Assembly: GCA_902633655.1 (NCBI GenBank)
Contig: CACPHA010000003.1
Span: forward strand, 1-51,738
Reading direction: 5' to 3'
Source of the DNA: Paracoccaceae bacterium
Lineage (GTDB): Bacteria; Pseudomonadota; Alphaproteobacteria; Rhodobacterales; Rhodobacteraceae
Length of the DNA stretch: 51,738 nt
Numbering within the stretch: the stretch's first letter is position 1; each line of letters opens with the position of its first letter. Positions 33,377 through 43,658 of the stretch are shown in pieces. The translations under genes were made by a program, and so were the position numbers. The notes beneath the pieces are model-generated. The model had not been told where the DNA came from, did no database searches, and worked only from the letters and a program-made list of their open reading frames with translations.

Positions 33377-34477
33377 TTATATCCAAAACTTTTCTCTTAC
33401 AGTCGCGCCACGCACTCCTCGTTTTGTATGTACTTCGATGCGCGTTCCTGCATTCCAATGAGATTTGTCGATCATTCCAATCGAAACATTTGTTTGAAAA
33501 TCGGGCGACCAAGCTGCAGAAGCAATCAACCCAACTTTTTGACCATCACCATAGACGTCCCATCCGGCCCCGTTGTGAGGCAAATCACCCGGGCCATCGA
33601 TTTCAACAGACCGGATTTGACGTTTGGGACCCTCTAATTTCTGCCTTTCTATTTCTCTTTTGCCTATATAATCGGCAGGCGAATTACAAAAACGAGATAA
33701 TCCAGATTCTATTGGAGAATTATCTCTTCGCATATCTGATCCATAACTCAGCAGTCCACCTTCAATCCTTTCAATAAGGTTGGGACACCCAACACGAGCA
33801 CTTAGATCTCTACCTTTTTCAAGCAACAGGTTGCCAAGAGGTAATCCATAATGACCACCATCCACGTAGATTTCGAATCCCCCCTGCTTCGACCAACCGG
33901 ACCGCGCCACCACAAACTCCGTGTCCGAAAAAGGTAATCTCTTATAGCGGAAAAATCGGATATCACGAATCTCATCACCAAAAACCCTTGCCATCAAGTC
34001 TTCAGCCTTGGGCCCTTGCACTGCTAGCGGCGAGACATCAGGTTCCTCAATTTCCACATCAAACCCTTGACCTATAGCCAATCCAAGTGCCCACTGCAAC
34101 AAGTCACCATCTGCAAGCGAAAGCCAGTAGTGATCCTCCGCAATTTTTATCGCAACAGGATCATTTAACATGCCCCCATTATGGTCACATATGGGCATAT
34201 AATAACACTGATCCTCGGCCATTTTATCCATATCCCGCGTGCTCATTTGGCGCATCAGCCTAAGTGCATCAGGCCCCTTAATACTGACCTGACGTTCAAC
34301 AGCCACATCCCAGATTTGCACATGTTCTTTTAAATGACGATAATCTGCTTCGTAGCTTTCATAGTAGCTTGCCAGCAACATATGATTATAAACAGTGAAA
34401 GCTTTAGCACCTGCAGCTTCTACAAGTGCAGAAAAAGGTGTTCCCCTAATTCGGCGGGACGGAATTATACCGGCCAT
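33377..34477 (-). CDS. dmdA: Dimethylsulfoniopropionate demethylase (DmdA-like, GcvT fold)
   Basis: 366 residues, glycine-cleavage T-protein fold. DmdA takes a methyl from DMSP to tetrahydrofolate, leaving methylmercaptopropionate. The family signs are strong: SRRIRGTPF at the start, NGGMLNDPVAIKIAEDHYWLS, LAVQGPKAEDLMARVFG, ARSGWSKQGGFEIYV, and GCPNLIERIEGGLLSYGSDMRRDNSPIESG; length equals known DmdA. A demethylase-like paralogue with another substrate is possible. It abuts the DUF1326 gene directly (no spacer) and precedes ccr by 15 bases. Confidence 0.78.
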   Translation of the reverse strand: MAGIIPSRRIRGTPFSALVEAAGAKAFTVYNHMLLASYYESYEADYRHLKEHVQIWDVAVERQVSIKGPDALRLMRQMSTRDMDKMAEDQCYYMPICDHNGGMLNDPVAIKIAEDHYWLSLADGDLLQWALGLAIGQGFDVEIEEPDVSPLAVQGPKAEDLMARVFGDEIRDIRFFRYKRLPFSDTEFVVARSGWSKQGGFEIYVDGGHYGLPLGNLLLEKGRDLSARVGCPNLIERIEGGLLSYGSDMRRDNSPIESGLSRFCNSPADYIGKREIERQKLEGPKRQIRSVEIDGPGDLPHNGAGWDVYGDGQKVGLIASAAWSPDFQTNVSIGMIDKSHWNAGTRIEVHTKRGVRGATVREKFWI

Positions 34478-35176
34478 TTAGCGAGGGCCATGCCAATGAA
34501 TTGGACAAATTTCCGCAGATTTTCCTTCAAAGTCCCAAACGCGACCGTAATCACGGACACGTGAACGTAGACCTCGCGCTGCAATCACATCTGGTCCCAT
34601 CCAATACTGAGTATTACTAACCATCACAGGGTGCTCTGGGCTAGCTCCTTGAAGCATTTCAATTTCACCCTGAATTTTACGTCCTATATTGATGGAACGG
34701 CGATTCCCATCCCTTACTATTTCGATCTTTTCCCTCTGCGCCCCGATAATCTCCGACACAAGCATCATAAAGAGACTGGTTGTTCCCCCTGCCTGACCAC
34801 TAAAAATTTTGAGCAGACCATTGTATGCATCCTCTGAAGCTCGTTCATCGATGTAGGCTGCGACTTTCCAATTACCTTCACTCATACGCCCTGGAATATC
34901 AACTAGTAGCCCAATATTCAGTCCGGAAAGATCTGCATTTTCGAAATGCCCTTCGTCAATAGCAACGGCCATCCAAGTATGGCAATACCCTTCTGTTGGA
35001 GGGTATGCTCCCAAAGATACAACGCAAGGGCAAAAAACGGTACATGAGCAATTGAGGAACAATTCACCTTTAATCTCCCAATTAGTTGGTTCAACACGCT
35101 TTTTGGTGCTGGTTGGCATTCTGTTGTCAATCCGAGATTTGGTGGAAATTGCCTTTGATGTGAAATGTTTTACCAT
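34478..35176 (-). CDS. DUF1326 protein
   Basis: 232 residues. DUF1326 family: WEIKGELFLNCSCTVFCPCVVSLGAYPPTEGYCHTWMAVAIDEGHFENADLSGL. The NCSCTVFCPC cluster and CPIHWHGPR at the end suggest metal binding. Function unknown; it is commonly found beside DUF2182 membrane proteins. The listed start follows the DUF2182 stop by three bases; an ATG at 35119 would remove 19 residues. It ends directly against dmdA. Confidence 0.82.
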   Translation of the reverse strand: MVKHFTSKAISTKSRIDNRMPTSTKKRVEPTNWEIKGELFLNCSCTVFCPCVVSLGAYPPTEGYCHTWMAVAIDEGHFENADLSGLNIGLLVDIPGRMSEGNWKVAAYIDERASEDAYNGLLKIFSGQAGGTTSLFMMLVSEIIGAQREKIEIVRDGNRRSINIGRKIQGEIEMLQGASPEHPVMVSNTQYWMGPDVIAARGLRSRVRDYGRVWDFEGKSAEICPIHWHGPR

Positions 35177-35179
35177 GCC

Positions 35180-36196
35180 TCAAATCAATCCTTTTACTTG
35201 ATACGTCCAAGCTGCGCAGCCGAACCCTGCGAGAATTAGAAGGATGCCCATAGGACGAACTATTCGGTGCCCAATTTCCGGCAACTTTTCTATAATCATA
35301 AACAAAGTGGCCAGTCCCATCCACAAAAAATTCATAACACCGCCGGCAAAACCAAGCACCATAAAAAGCCAACAGCATCCAACGCAAAAAGCGCCAAGAC
35401 CAAGTCCCATACGAATACCACCGCCAAAACCATTTTGCCAGTGGCCAATAAAATACATCATAGGGCTATGACAAACGCCGTGGCATACTTCTTTTGCTCG
35501 GGTAAATTGATAAGCACCAGCTACTACGAGAAGTAACGCAGAGACCCAGAAAGATTTGACCAGGCCCATCATATCAACAAATTTGAACGACAATAGCAAC
35601 AGCTGAACAGTCGTAATGACGATGGCAAAAACTACCCAGACAATTGAGTAGCCTAGTAAAACGCCTATCCATCCGACCCGCGTACCATTTGCACTGACCA
35701 TTAGTTCCTCATAAATCTTAAGACTTGGCACCATCGTAGGAAGCATCATCGCGGCCATCATAACCGCCCACATCCCAAACAAAGGAAGAAAGCGGGTCAT
35801 TGGCATATCCATATTCATGTCGCTTGCCATTGATGGCATCGAACCCATCGAATTTGTGACCTCAGATGAATTCATTGCATTAATTTTCGCAGATTTTTCA
35901 TCAGAAGATTTAGAGCCCATTTCACTAGAATTCATATCATCAGAGCCATTGGAGGGTATTATTTCTGTTGAAGACCCATTTTTCATGACGGGGGAAGATT
36001 TCATCTCAGACATCGAGCCCATGTTGGACATCGAATTCATCTCGGACGTGGACGATTCCATTGACATACCACGACCAAACAAATCCATGTTCATCGACAA
36101 GCTCATCGAGTAAAGGTATGACCAAGAAGCTATGATGATTGTAAAAAATACAAGCCAGTAAGCACCGCGCACTGACATTCTCTCCGGACTATCCAT
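35180..36196 (-). CDS. DUF2182 membrane protein with methionine-rich loop
   Basis: 338 residues. DUF2182 (predicted metal-binding membrane protein) features: FLPLFGMWAVMMAAMMLPTMVPS, AKEVCHGVCHSPMMYFIGHWQNGFGGGIRMGLGLGAFCVGCCWLFMVLGFAGGVMNFLWMG and about six membrane helices. Between the first helix and the second lies an unusual insert of about 100 residues, rich in Met and Ser (about 21 Met, e.g. MSMESSTSEMNSMSNM), that should be periplasmic and could bind soft metal ions such as copper. The start is placed at MDSPERMSVRGAYW because a longer frame would run over the divergent regulator. It is first in the operon. Confidence 0.82.
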   Translation of the reverse strand: MDSPERMSVRGAYWLVFFTIIIASWSYLYSMSLSMNMDLFGRGMSMESSTSEMNSMSNMGSMSEMKSSPVMKNGSSTEIIPSNGSDDMNSSEMGSKSSDEKSAKINAMNSSEVTNSMGSMPSMASDMNMDMPMTRFLPLFGMWAVMMAAMMLPTMVPSLKIYEELMVSANGTRVGWIGVLLGYSIVWVVFAIVITTVQLLLLSFKFVDMMGLVKSFWVSALLLVVAGAYQFTRAKEVCHGVCHSPMMYFIGHWQNGFGGGIRMGLGLGAFCVGCCWLFMVLGFAGGVMNFLWMGLATLFMIIEKLPEIGHRIVRPMGILLILAGFGCAAWTYQVKGLI

Positions 36197-36253
36197 TTTT
36201 TCCACCGACCCGTGAGTTGTCCGTGATTCTTCGAAAATCACTTGCGTTTTAAA

Positions 36254-36277
36254 TGTCAGACTTTTAAATGTATGACA
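36254..36277. promoter_or_regulatory. Candidate operator between DUF2182 operon and GntR gene
   Basis: TGTCA (36254-36258) and TGACA (36273-36277) form an inverted repeat around TTTTAAATG, in the only gap between the divergent operons. TTTTAAATGT occurs twice, 15 bases apart. This fits binding by the adjacent FCD-type GntR protein; not shown. Confidence 0.45.
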
Positions 36278-36278
36278 A

Positions 36279-37019
36279 ATGAAAATTGAACGAAATGACG
36301 CTACGGCGGATTTGTCTGCACAGATAGCCACAGCAATTCGGGATGCTATCGTCTCAGGCCAGCTACCTGTCGATGAACGCCTACCCTCAGAAGCCGAACT
36401 TGCCGAGGAATTCCAAGTATCCCGCTCCACTGTTAGGGAGGCTTTGAAAAGATTGGCAGCGCAATCACTTATACGAACTCAACGCGGGGCTTTTGGAGGG
36501 GCATTTATCAATCGGATCGCATTCGAAGATGCTTATGGTCAACATGTGACCACTTCAACTCTTCTGTTATCGATGAATGCAGTGAGTTTTGATGTAGCTT
36601 GTGAGGCACGCTTCGCGATGGAACGCGCTTGCGCTCCTTTTGCGGTGAAAAGGCGCACGGCAGATCACTTGGCAACAATGCGCGCCGAAATTCAAAAACA
36701 GTCACAGCCTGGACTAAGCGATGAAAGCTGGTGTGCTTCAGATGTCGCCTTTCATCGCGCTTTTGTAGATTCAGCCGGCAATCCTGTAATTTCATATCAA
36801 TTAGCCGGATCTGTCGAAGCGATGCAGCCTTTGATGAATATGATCACCTTTACGGCCCGTAACCGGGAGAAGATCATTCTGTTACATACCGAAATAGCAA
36901 ATTATTTGGACCTAGGGAATCCAGGCGCCGTGGAAAAAATACTCATTAAACTTAGCGACTACACTAAAACTTTGGCATATGATGTAATTGCAGCAAAGGA
37001 TAAAGAGAAGAGAGCCTAA
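36279..37019 (+). CDS. GntR-family transcriptional regulator, FCD type
   Basis: 246 residues. An N-terminal winged helix (IATAIRDAIVSGQLPVDERLPSEAELAEEFQVSRSTVREALKRLAAQSLIRTQRGAFGGAF) and a helical FCD ligand domain (from about 90: ACEARFAMERACAPFAVKRR, DVAFHRAFVDSAGNPVI, HTEIANYLDLGNPGAVEKIL) with metal-binding candidates His in FHRA and HTEI. Such regulators usually sense organic acids or acyl-CoA. It is divergent from the DUF2182-DUF1326-dmdA-ccr operon and very probably controls it; whether it senses DMSP, acrylate or a CoA ester cannot be read from sequence. Confidence 0.9.
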   Translation: MKIERNDATADLSAQIATAIRDAIVSGQLPVDERLPSEAELAEEFQVSRSTVREALKRLAAQSLIRTQRGAFGGAFINRIAFEDAYGQHVTTSTLLLSMNAVSFDVACEARFAMERACAPFAVKRRTADHLATMRAEIQKQSQPGLSDESWCASDVAFHRAFVDSAGNPVISYQLAGSVEAMQPLMNMITFTARNREKIILLHTEIANYLDLGNPGAVEKILIKLSDYTKTLAYDVIAAKDKEKRA

Positions 37020-37134
37020 TTTGGATCAATGTCATTCAATTAGACCTACAAATAGATCTGCACGATTAACCATTCGTTTTAATTGACGCATTTTTTGTGA
37101 AAACTAACTTTTTTCTAACCAACAACTAAATTGG

Positions 37135-39993
37135 TTACTCCGCGGCAACAGAGTCTTGCTGTAATATTTCTTTAAGGTAATTCCCAGTGTAGCTTTTTGC
37201 TATTTTTACGATGGACTCTGGCGTTCCTACACCAACAATCTCGCCACCGGCGTCACCGCCCTCAGGACCAATGTCCACAATCCAATCTGCCGTTTTTACC
37301 ACGTCCAAATTATGCTCAATTACAAATACCGAATTGCCCTGGTCAACCAATTCGTGCAAAACTTCTAGAAGTTTACGTACATCCTCAAAATGCAACCCAG
37401 TTGTGGGCTCATCCAAAATGTAAAGTGTACGCCCAGTAGAACGTTTCGACAACTCTTTAGATAACTTCACGCGCTGCGCTTCCCCGCCAGAAAGCGTAGT
37501 AGCCTGTTGTCCGACTTTGATATAGCCCAACCCCACGCGCACAAGCGCATCCATCTTTTCTCGTATAGAAGGCACTGCTTTGAAAAATTCCTGAGCGTCT
37601 TCAACTGTCATATCAAGCACATCCGCGATACTTTTTCCTTTGAATTTTATCTCTAAGGTTTCGCGATTGTACCGAGCACCTTGGCAAGTTTCACATGTAA
37701 CATATACATCGGGTAAGAAGTGCATTTCGATCTTTATTACACCGTCTCCCTTACAGGCCTCACACCGTCCACCCTTAACGTTAAAACTGAAACGCCCAGG
37801 TTTGTAGCCACGTGCCTTTGCCTCTGGCATACCTGAAAACCAGTCCCGGATTGGAGTGAAAGCACCAGTGTAAGTGGCAGGGTTAGAACGTGGCGTTCGT
37901 CCTATGGGACGTTGATCAATATCTATCACTTTGTCGAGGTACTCGAGGCCCTTGATAGTTTCACAGGGAGCAGGGGTCTGCTTTGCTCCATTTAACTTCA
38001 TGGATGCAGTCTTAAACAATGTTTCGATCGTAAGAGTTGATTTTCCACCCCCTGAGACACCTGTAACGCAAACAAATTTCCCAAGTGGGAATTCCACGGA
38101 CACATCCTTCAAATTATTCCCACAAGCATTTACTACCGTAACTGTTTTTAAATTGCCGGATCGGCGCTCGATTGGAACCTCAATTTGGCGCGTACCATTT
38201 AGATATTGTCCAGTGAGAGACTGTGGATCAGTGGCAATATCCTGCGGTCTACCATGGCTCACAACCTGTCCCCCATGAACCCCGGCCCCGGGTCCAATGT
38301 CAAAGACGTAATCTGCTTCACGGATCGCCTCCTCGTCATGCTCAACAACTATCACGGTATTGCCCTGATCACGTAGATTCTTGAGTGTCAAAAGAAGCCT
38401 GTCATTATCTCTCTGATGCAATCCGATAGAAGGTTCGTCTAATACATAAAGAACACCAGTCAGGCCACTTCCGATCTGGCTTGCCAAACGAATACGTTGG
38501 CTTTCCCCACCTGATAGAGTTCCCGCACTCCGACTTAGTGTCAGGTACTCAAGACCCACATTGTTCAGAAAACCAAGCCGTTCACTTACTTCTTTCAAAA
38601 TAGCGGCAGCAATTTCGTTCTTCTGCTTCGTCAGACTCTCAGGAATATTCTCACACCAGGCAAACGCATCTTTAATAGACATTTGAACAACTTGTCCGAT
38701 ATGTAGCCCCGCTATTCTGACCGCTAATGCCTCTTCCTTGAGACGGTAACCATCGCAACCACCGCAGGGACGATTGTTTTGGTAGTTTTCAAACTCTTCT
38801 CGTATCCAGCTGCTATCTGTTTCGCGGTATCGTCGCTCCATATTCGGTACAACGCCCTCGAAAGCTCGTGACACTTTATAAATGCGCCCCCCTTCATCGT
38901 AACGGAATTGGATTTCTTCCCCTCCAGAGCCATAAAGAAAGACATTTTGCACTTGCAAAGAAAGATTTTTCCATGCTGTGTGTGGGGAAAATCCATAATG
39001 TTTTGCAATCGCTTCGATAGTTTGAAGGAAATACGGACTTTTTCCTTTCCGCCAAGGGGCTAATGCTCCATCGGTAATCTTTAAAGTATGATCCGGGACG
39101 ACTAACCGTTCATCAAAAAATAACTCCCTGCCCAAACCATCACATTCTGGGCAAGCACCATAGGGCGCATTAAAAGAAAACAAACGAGGCTCAATTTCCG
39201 GGATGGTAAATCCACTAACAGGGCAAGCAAAGTTTTCGCTAAGCGTGATCCGCTCCCCCTCTCCGTCACTTACAACTGTCTCCATTACTGCTATACCATC
39301 GGCCAAATCAAGAGCAGTTCGAAAACTATCAGAGAGACGAGTTTCCATACCCTCGCTTATGACAATTCTGTCAACTACAACATCAATATCGTGACGAAAT
39401 TTTTTATCCAGCTTCGGGGGTTCATCCAATTCGTAAAAAGCTCCGTCAACCTTGACACGCTGGAAGCCCTGTTTCCGCAAGTCAATAAATTCTTTTCTAT
39501 ATTCACCTTTACGATCCCTGACGATTGGCGCAAGTAGATAGGCCCGCGTGCCCTCTTCTAACATGCAGACACGATCGACCATGTCTTGCACCTGCTGTGC
39601 CTCAATTGGCAATCCAGTTGCTGGGCTAAAGGGAGTTCCAGCGCGGGCGAAAAGTAGCCTAAGGTAATCATAAATCTCTGTTACGGTGCCTACTGTGGAG
39701 CGTGGATTTTTGCTGGTCGTTTTTTGTTCGATAGAAATGGCGGGGCTTAACCCAGAAATATAATCAACATCAGGTTTTTCCATCATGTTAAGGAATTGTC
39801 GAGCGTAGGCACTAAGAGACTCAACGTAGCGCCGCTGACCCTCTGCATAAACGGTATCAAAGGCCAAAGATGATTTTCCCGATCCAGATAGGCCGGTAAT
39901 TACCACCAATTCATTACGCGGGATATCAACATCTATAGATTTTAAGTTATGTTCACGCGCTCCCCGAACCTTAATATGTTTTAGTTCAGCCAT
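37135..39993 (-). CDS. uvrA: Excinuclease ABC subunit A
   Basis: 952 residues, full length. The damage-recognition ATPase of nucleotide excision repair. Two ABC modules: Walker [15 protein letters not shown] and [14 protein letters not shown], signatures [12 protein letters not shown] and [12 protein letters not shown], and zinc fingers [30 protein letters not shown] and [29 protein letters not shown]. It dimerises and hands damage to UvrB in the cytoplasm. The upstream gap (39994-40206) shows no clear SOS box by eye. Confidence 0.98.
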   Translation of the reverse strand: MAELKHIKVRGAREHNLKSIDVDIPRNELVVITGLSGSGKSSLAFDTVYAEGQRRYVESLSAYARQFLNMMEKPDVDYISGLSPAISIEQKTTSKNPRSTVGTVTEIYDYLRLLFARAGTPFSPATGLPIEAQQVQDMVDRVCMLEEGTRAYLLAPIVRDRKGEYRKEFIDLRKQGFQRVKVDGAFYELDEPPKLDKKFRHDIDVVVDRIVISEGMETRLSDSFRTALDLADGIAVMETVVSDGEGERITLSENFACPVSGFTIPEIEPRLFSFNAPYGACPECDGLGRELFFDERLVVPDHTLKITDGALAPWRKGKSPYFLQTIEAIAKHYGFSPHTAWKNLSLQVQNVFLYGSGGEEIQFRYDEGGRIYKVSRAFEGVVPNMERRYRETDSSWIREEFENYQNNRPCGGCDGYRLKEEALAVRIAGLHIGQVVQMSIKDAFAWCENIPESLTKQKNEIAAAILKEVSERLGFLNNVGLEYLTLSRSAGTLSGGESQRIRLASQIGSGLTGVLYVLDEPSIGLHQRDNDRLLLTLKNLRDQGNTVIVVEHDEEAIREADYVFDIGPGAGVHGGQVVSHGRPQDIATDPQSLTGQYLNGTRQIEVPIERRSGNLKTVTVVNACGNNLKDVSVEFPLGKFVCVTGVSGGGKSTLTIETLFKTASMKLNGAKQTPAPCETIKGLEYLDKVIDIDQRPIGRTPRSNPATYTGAFTPIRDWFSGMPEAKARGYKPGRFSFNVKGGRCEACKGDGVIKIEMHFLPDVYVTCETCQGARYNRETLEIKFKGKSIADVLDMTVEDAQEFFKAVPSIREKMDALVRVGLGYIKVGQQATTLSGGEAQRVKLSKELSKRSTGRTLYILDEPTTGLHFEDVRKLLEVLHELVDQGNSVFVIEHNLDVVKTADWIVDIGPEGGDAGGEIVGVGTPESIVKIAKSYTGNYLKEILQQDSVAAE

Positions 39994-40206
39994 TTGCCAT
40001 CCTTTTATCTCGATAAATATTTAGCGCAAGAATGATAAAACTCCATAAAAAATGTGGACAAAAAAAGAACATTGGGTGCTATTTCCGCCACGGCTATTCT
40101 TTCACTCCCTTCCAAAACAAACTTTACATTTTGAGATAAAAGGGATTTCCTAATAGTCCTGGTGGATTTCGCGCATCAAACAGCAAAGTCAGAAGAAAAG
40201 AGAACA

Positions 40207-41184
40207 ATGATGGTCCAAGACTTTAATCTGGTAGCAGATGTCGGTGGAACAAATACCAGATTAGCTTTGAGCGACGGGAAATCACTTAAACATGAAACGA
40301 TTAGACGCTACAAAAATAGCTTTACCTCAAGCTTTGAGGAAATTGTAGAGCAATATTTATCCGATATCCCGGTAAGTCAAATACACAGCACTTGCATCGC
40401 TGTAGCCGGGCCAGTTCACCAAGGCTGGGCAGAGCTGACCAATATAGATTGGAAAATCCAAAACGATCAATTGAAAAAATTGCTTAATACAAGAATTTCC
40501 TTTATTATTAACGATATGCAGGCACAAGGTTACGCATTGGCTTCACTCCAAGCAAAAGAGGTCCAGCATGTTTATGGTGCCAAAAACATTGACTTATCAA
40601 AAAGAATGCTTGTTTGTGGGATCGGAACTGGTTTCAACATCGCACTTGTACTTCCAACGAATACCAGATTTATTGTTCCTCCTTCTGAAGCAGGGCACGC
40701 ACGTTTAACCGCTGGAAATTCAATAGAACAAAAAATCGTTGACTATCTTATAAATACAAGGGGCTTTGCTGAAATTGAAGAGGTCCTTTCAGGCCGAGGT
40801 ATGGCTCTAATTAATTCTGTGCTCTTTCCAAAAAATTCACGTAACTCAGAAGAGATTATCGCGCAAGCTACGAAGGATCCAGAAGCGAAGCAAGTCATCG
40901 ATATCTTCACCACTATTATGGGGTCATACCTTGGAGATCTTACGCTCACGACATTGCCTGAAGGAGGTATTTTTCTAATCGGTGGTGTATCTAGGGCTAT
41001 CAGCAAATTTTTAAGAGAAGATACGTTTGGTTTTGGCTTTTGCGACAAAGGCCGGTTTTCGGACTTCAATAAAAACTTCGGTATTCATCTCATAATTGAC
41101 GACTATGCCGCTCTTAAAGGTTGCGCTAATTATCTTTGTCATGGATCGGGTATAAGTCAGGACCCGAACGTGCTACGCCAATAA
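40207..41184 (+). CDS. glk: Glucokinase (Glk family)
   Basis: 325 residues. ATP-dependent phosphorylation of glucose. Family signs: LVADVGGTNTRLALSDG (phosphate 1), CIAVAGPVHQGWAELTNIDWKI (sugar), INDMQAQGYALASLQ, LVCGIGTGFNIAL, PPSEAGHARL (EGGH in the type enzyme, here EAGH) and FLIGGVSRA. The EAGH variant is near the sugar site, so specificity may differ. The start is one of two adjacent ATGs; an earlier GTG lacks a site. Its last 59 bases overlap, tail to tail, the end of the broken MFS gene. Confidence 0.85.
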   Translation: MMVQDFNLVADVGGTNTRLALSDGKSLKHETIRRYKNSFTSSFEEIVEQYLSDIPVSQIHSTCIAVAGPVHQGWAELTNIDWKIQNDQLKKLLNTRISFIINDMQAQGYALASLQAKEVQHVYGAKNIDLSKRMLVCGIGTGFNIALVLPTNTRFIVPPSEAGHARLTAGNSIEQKIVDYLINTRGFAEIEEVLSGRGMALINSVLFPKNSRNSEEIIAQATKDPEAKQVIDIFTTIMGSYLGDLTLTTLPEGGIFLIGGVSRAISKFLREDTFGFGFCDKGRFSDFNKNFGIHLIIDDYAALKGCANYLCHGSGISQDPNVLRQ

Positions 41185-42362
41185 AAACCAAAAAACTGCA
41201 AATTATGAAATATCCTGCAATCCATAAATATTGAACATGAAGCCCAATCCCTGCATCTATCAACAGGCCGGTTATACCTGGTCCAATGGCAGAACCTAAA
41301 ACCATCGCAGCCGCCGCCAGCGCTTTTATTGCACCAAGATGACCAGTCCCATAAAATTCCGCCCAAAAAGCATTTGGTAGCGTAGCATTCGCCCCGGCTG
41401 TAACTGCGAAAAATAAAAACCCCAAAACAAGGAGATTGGTGTCGTCACTTAATGAAAAACAAATAAAAGCAGCCACAAGAGGTATTTGAAAATATGGCAT
41501 TAGCTTTGTAGTGCCAAATTTATCAAGCGCCCAGCCAAAAAACAGCATAGCAAGGACACTCCCGCCCGTATAAATTGGTAAAAAGGAAACAAATACAATA
41601 TGTTCCCAACCTTTTGTCTCGGCATAGTGTGCCTGATGAAAGAAAAATGCCGTTCCAAAAGCGCTTGGCCCCAAAAGAGATGGAACCATAAACCAGAACA
41701 AGGGATGGCGAATAACCTCAACTCTAGTCCAATGACGCCCCCTCATACCGAGAGAGATATCTTCTTTTGCCAAAGCCTGCGGTGTTCGCTCATCACGTAA
41801 TAGGCGCCAGAGGGCAGGAACGGCAAAAATCAAGAGTGCAGCTGCCACAAGCCAAAGCTTTTGCCATGCAAAAAAAACCCATCAAAAAAACAAAAAGCAT
41901 TGGCAAAAATGCTTCACCAAAAGAAAAACCAAGATTGGCTAATGACAACGCCCTACCACGATTAGCCACAAACCAGCGCGACATTGCGACAACCGCCAAA
42001 TGTGAACACATGCCTTGGCCGAAAAAGCGCAAAGCAAAGATAATTACAGGTAAGAAAAATGCCGAAGGCAGTCCAGCCATCGCGATAGCCGCACTCGCAA
42101 ATCCGGTTAGAACTAAAACGCCCAAAAATCGTGTTCTAAAAATATCCGTCAGAGCACCCGCCCAAATCATAATTATGGCAGAAACTGTTGTACCCAAGGA
42201 GTAAATCCCCCCCCATGCCGCATGCGAGAGACCAAATTCCGCTCGTATATGACCTCCAAAGATGGAGATGAAAAATGTCTGTCCAAAACTTGACATAAAT
42301 GTGAGGAGAATTCCTGCCAAAAGCCACGTCACATTACGTATAAGAAAATTACAAATTGACAT
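41126..42362 (-). pseudogene. Frameshifted MFS transporter
   Basis: An N-terminal part (41793-42362; starts MSICNFLIRNVTWLLAGILLTF; six helices, FGQTFFISIFGGHIRAEFGLSHAAWGGIYSLGTTVSA) and a C-terminal part (41126-41848; six helices) together make one 12-helix major-facilitator protein. The frame changes at a run of eight T (plus-strand A run, 41870-41877). With seven, the reading continues GFFAWQKLWLVAAALLIFAVPALWRLL. Probably an organic-acid or oxalate/formate-type antiporter. It may be a pseudogene, a slippage-controlled gene or a sequencing error. Confidence 0.8.
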
Positions 42363-42658
42363 TTAAATTTGCACAGTCCGGTTGTTGTGGTTAAAGCATT
42401 CCTCTATCTTTGTTTCCCAGCGATAGCTACAAGAGAAATTGAAGAGATTTAAGTTCCAACTTCTAAACTAGACAAAATTTAAGCTATGCGTGATAGGAAA
42501 TTTAAAAAATACCAACTATTCGATTGTGTGAGAAGCATGCGCAGAAGATAAACTAAACGGCTTGAACGATACTAATTCAGTTTTTCCCAAAAGATTGGAC
42601 CCTTGGTGAAAAGTCCATTGAAGGAGTTTAGCTTTAGTATCCCCTCCCCACAGGAACT
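42363..42658. other. Intergenic region, nothing supported
   Basis: About 300 AT-rich bases between two broken transporter genes that face the same way. No frame, hairpin or RNA gene is apparent. Confidence 0.5.
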
Positions 42659-43527
42659 TTAGGAAAAATTCCTGGAAATTTTCGCTGCCTTCTCCGCCGA
42701 AAAGACTTCAAAGACAGCGGCGAGAATAATTGCTAATGCCCCAAACCATTGAAAAAATATTCATTGATTCTTCAGGTAATAAAAGGGATGCACTGAAAAT
42801 TGCCACCAAAACCTCAGACATCATCAAGACATCAACGCGTCCAGGATAAAGTATTTGCGAGATCGTCATCAAAATAATGGTTGAAGGCAGGCAAATAATG
42901 ACAGATGAAATGTAGTGATTGGAAGCGTATCTAAAATATCTCCAAAAGTGGGAACATCGGGTTTAGATATATATACCGCCAAAAAAGCAGACACGATAAT
43001 AGTTGAAAGACACTGAAACCATGTAATTAATAAAACAGGACTTTGCGGCCAGCGCTTCATGCAAGTTGCCCCTATCGCCCAAAACATTCCGGCTGACACA
43101 CCATAAATATCGTCTCTATTGAGCGGTACGTCTTGTTGCATTCCCGGACTTAAAAGACAAAAACAGCCAGCGAGCCCCACCAAAATCGCGGCAACACGTA
43201 TTTTCGTGAACGGCTCAGAAAGGATTATGAAGCCCAGAAGTGTTGACCAAATCGGCGTAAGAAAAAACGATAATTTGGCGCGCGACACGATCGTCTCAAG
43301 CATAGCAACTGTATAAAACGCTAAACCAATCCCAACAAATATAACGGCCAAAAGGGTGTGTTTAACTCCATTAGTAAAAACTGCAAGTGGACGCACTATA
43401 AATGGGAATAAGAAGATGGCGGGAAAGATATTCATCAGAACTACTGGCAAGGAGCCGTGGATATCCATATCTTACAAGGCTCGAATTGGAAGCCAGTAAA
43501 GCCCCCTCAACGAGGTTGAAAAAACAT
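42659..43527 (-). pseudogene. Frameshifted EamA/DMT-family transporter
   Basis: A ten-helix drug/metabolite transporter broken by about four single-base changes: at T runs 43519-43524 and 42752-42757, near 43470, and at 42908-42910. Corrected, it reads MFFNLVEGALLASNSSLVRY..DIHGSLPVVLMN..., a long intact stretch (42911-43468), then SSVIICLPSTIILMTISQIL and finally QWFGALAIILAAVFEVFSAEK. The total is about 289 residues, the usual family length. It may be an eroding gene or an artefact of homopolymer miscalls. A whole EamA paralogue lies at 46098. Confidence 0.75.
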
Positions 43528-43658
43528 CACTAGGTTAAGCTTTTTGACAGAATATGCTTTAACGTTGAAAGAGTTAATCACGAATTGACAATCAAATTTA
43601 TGTTATTAATGTCTGCGCAGTTTGGTTTACCTGAAAGGTGACGGTTTTCATGACTTTT

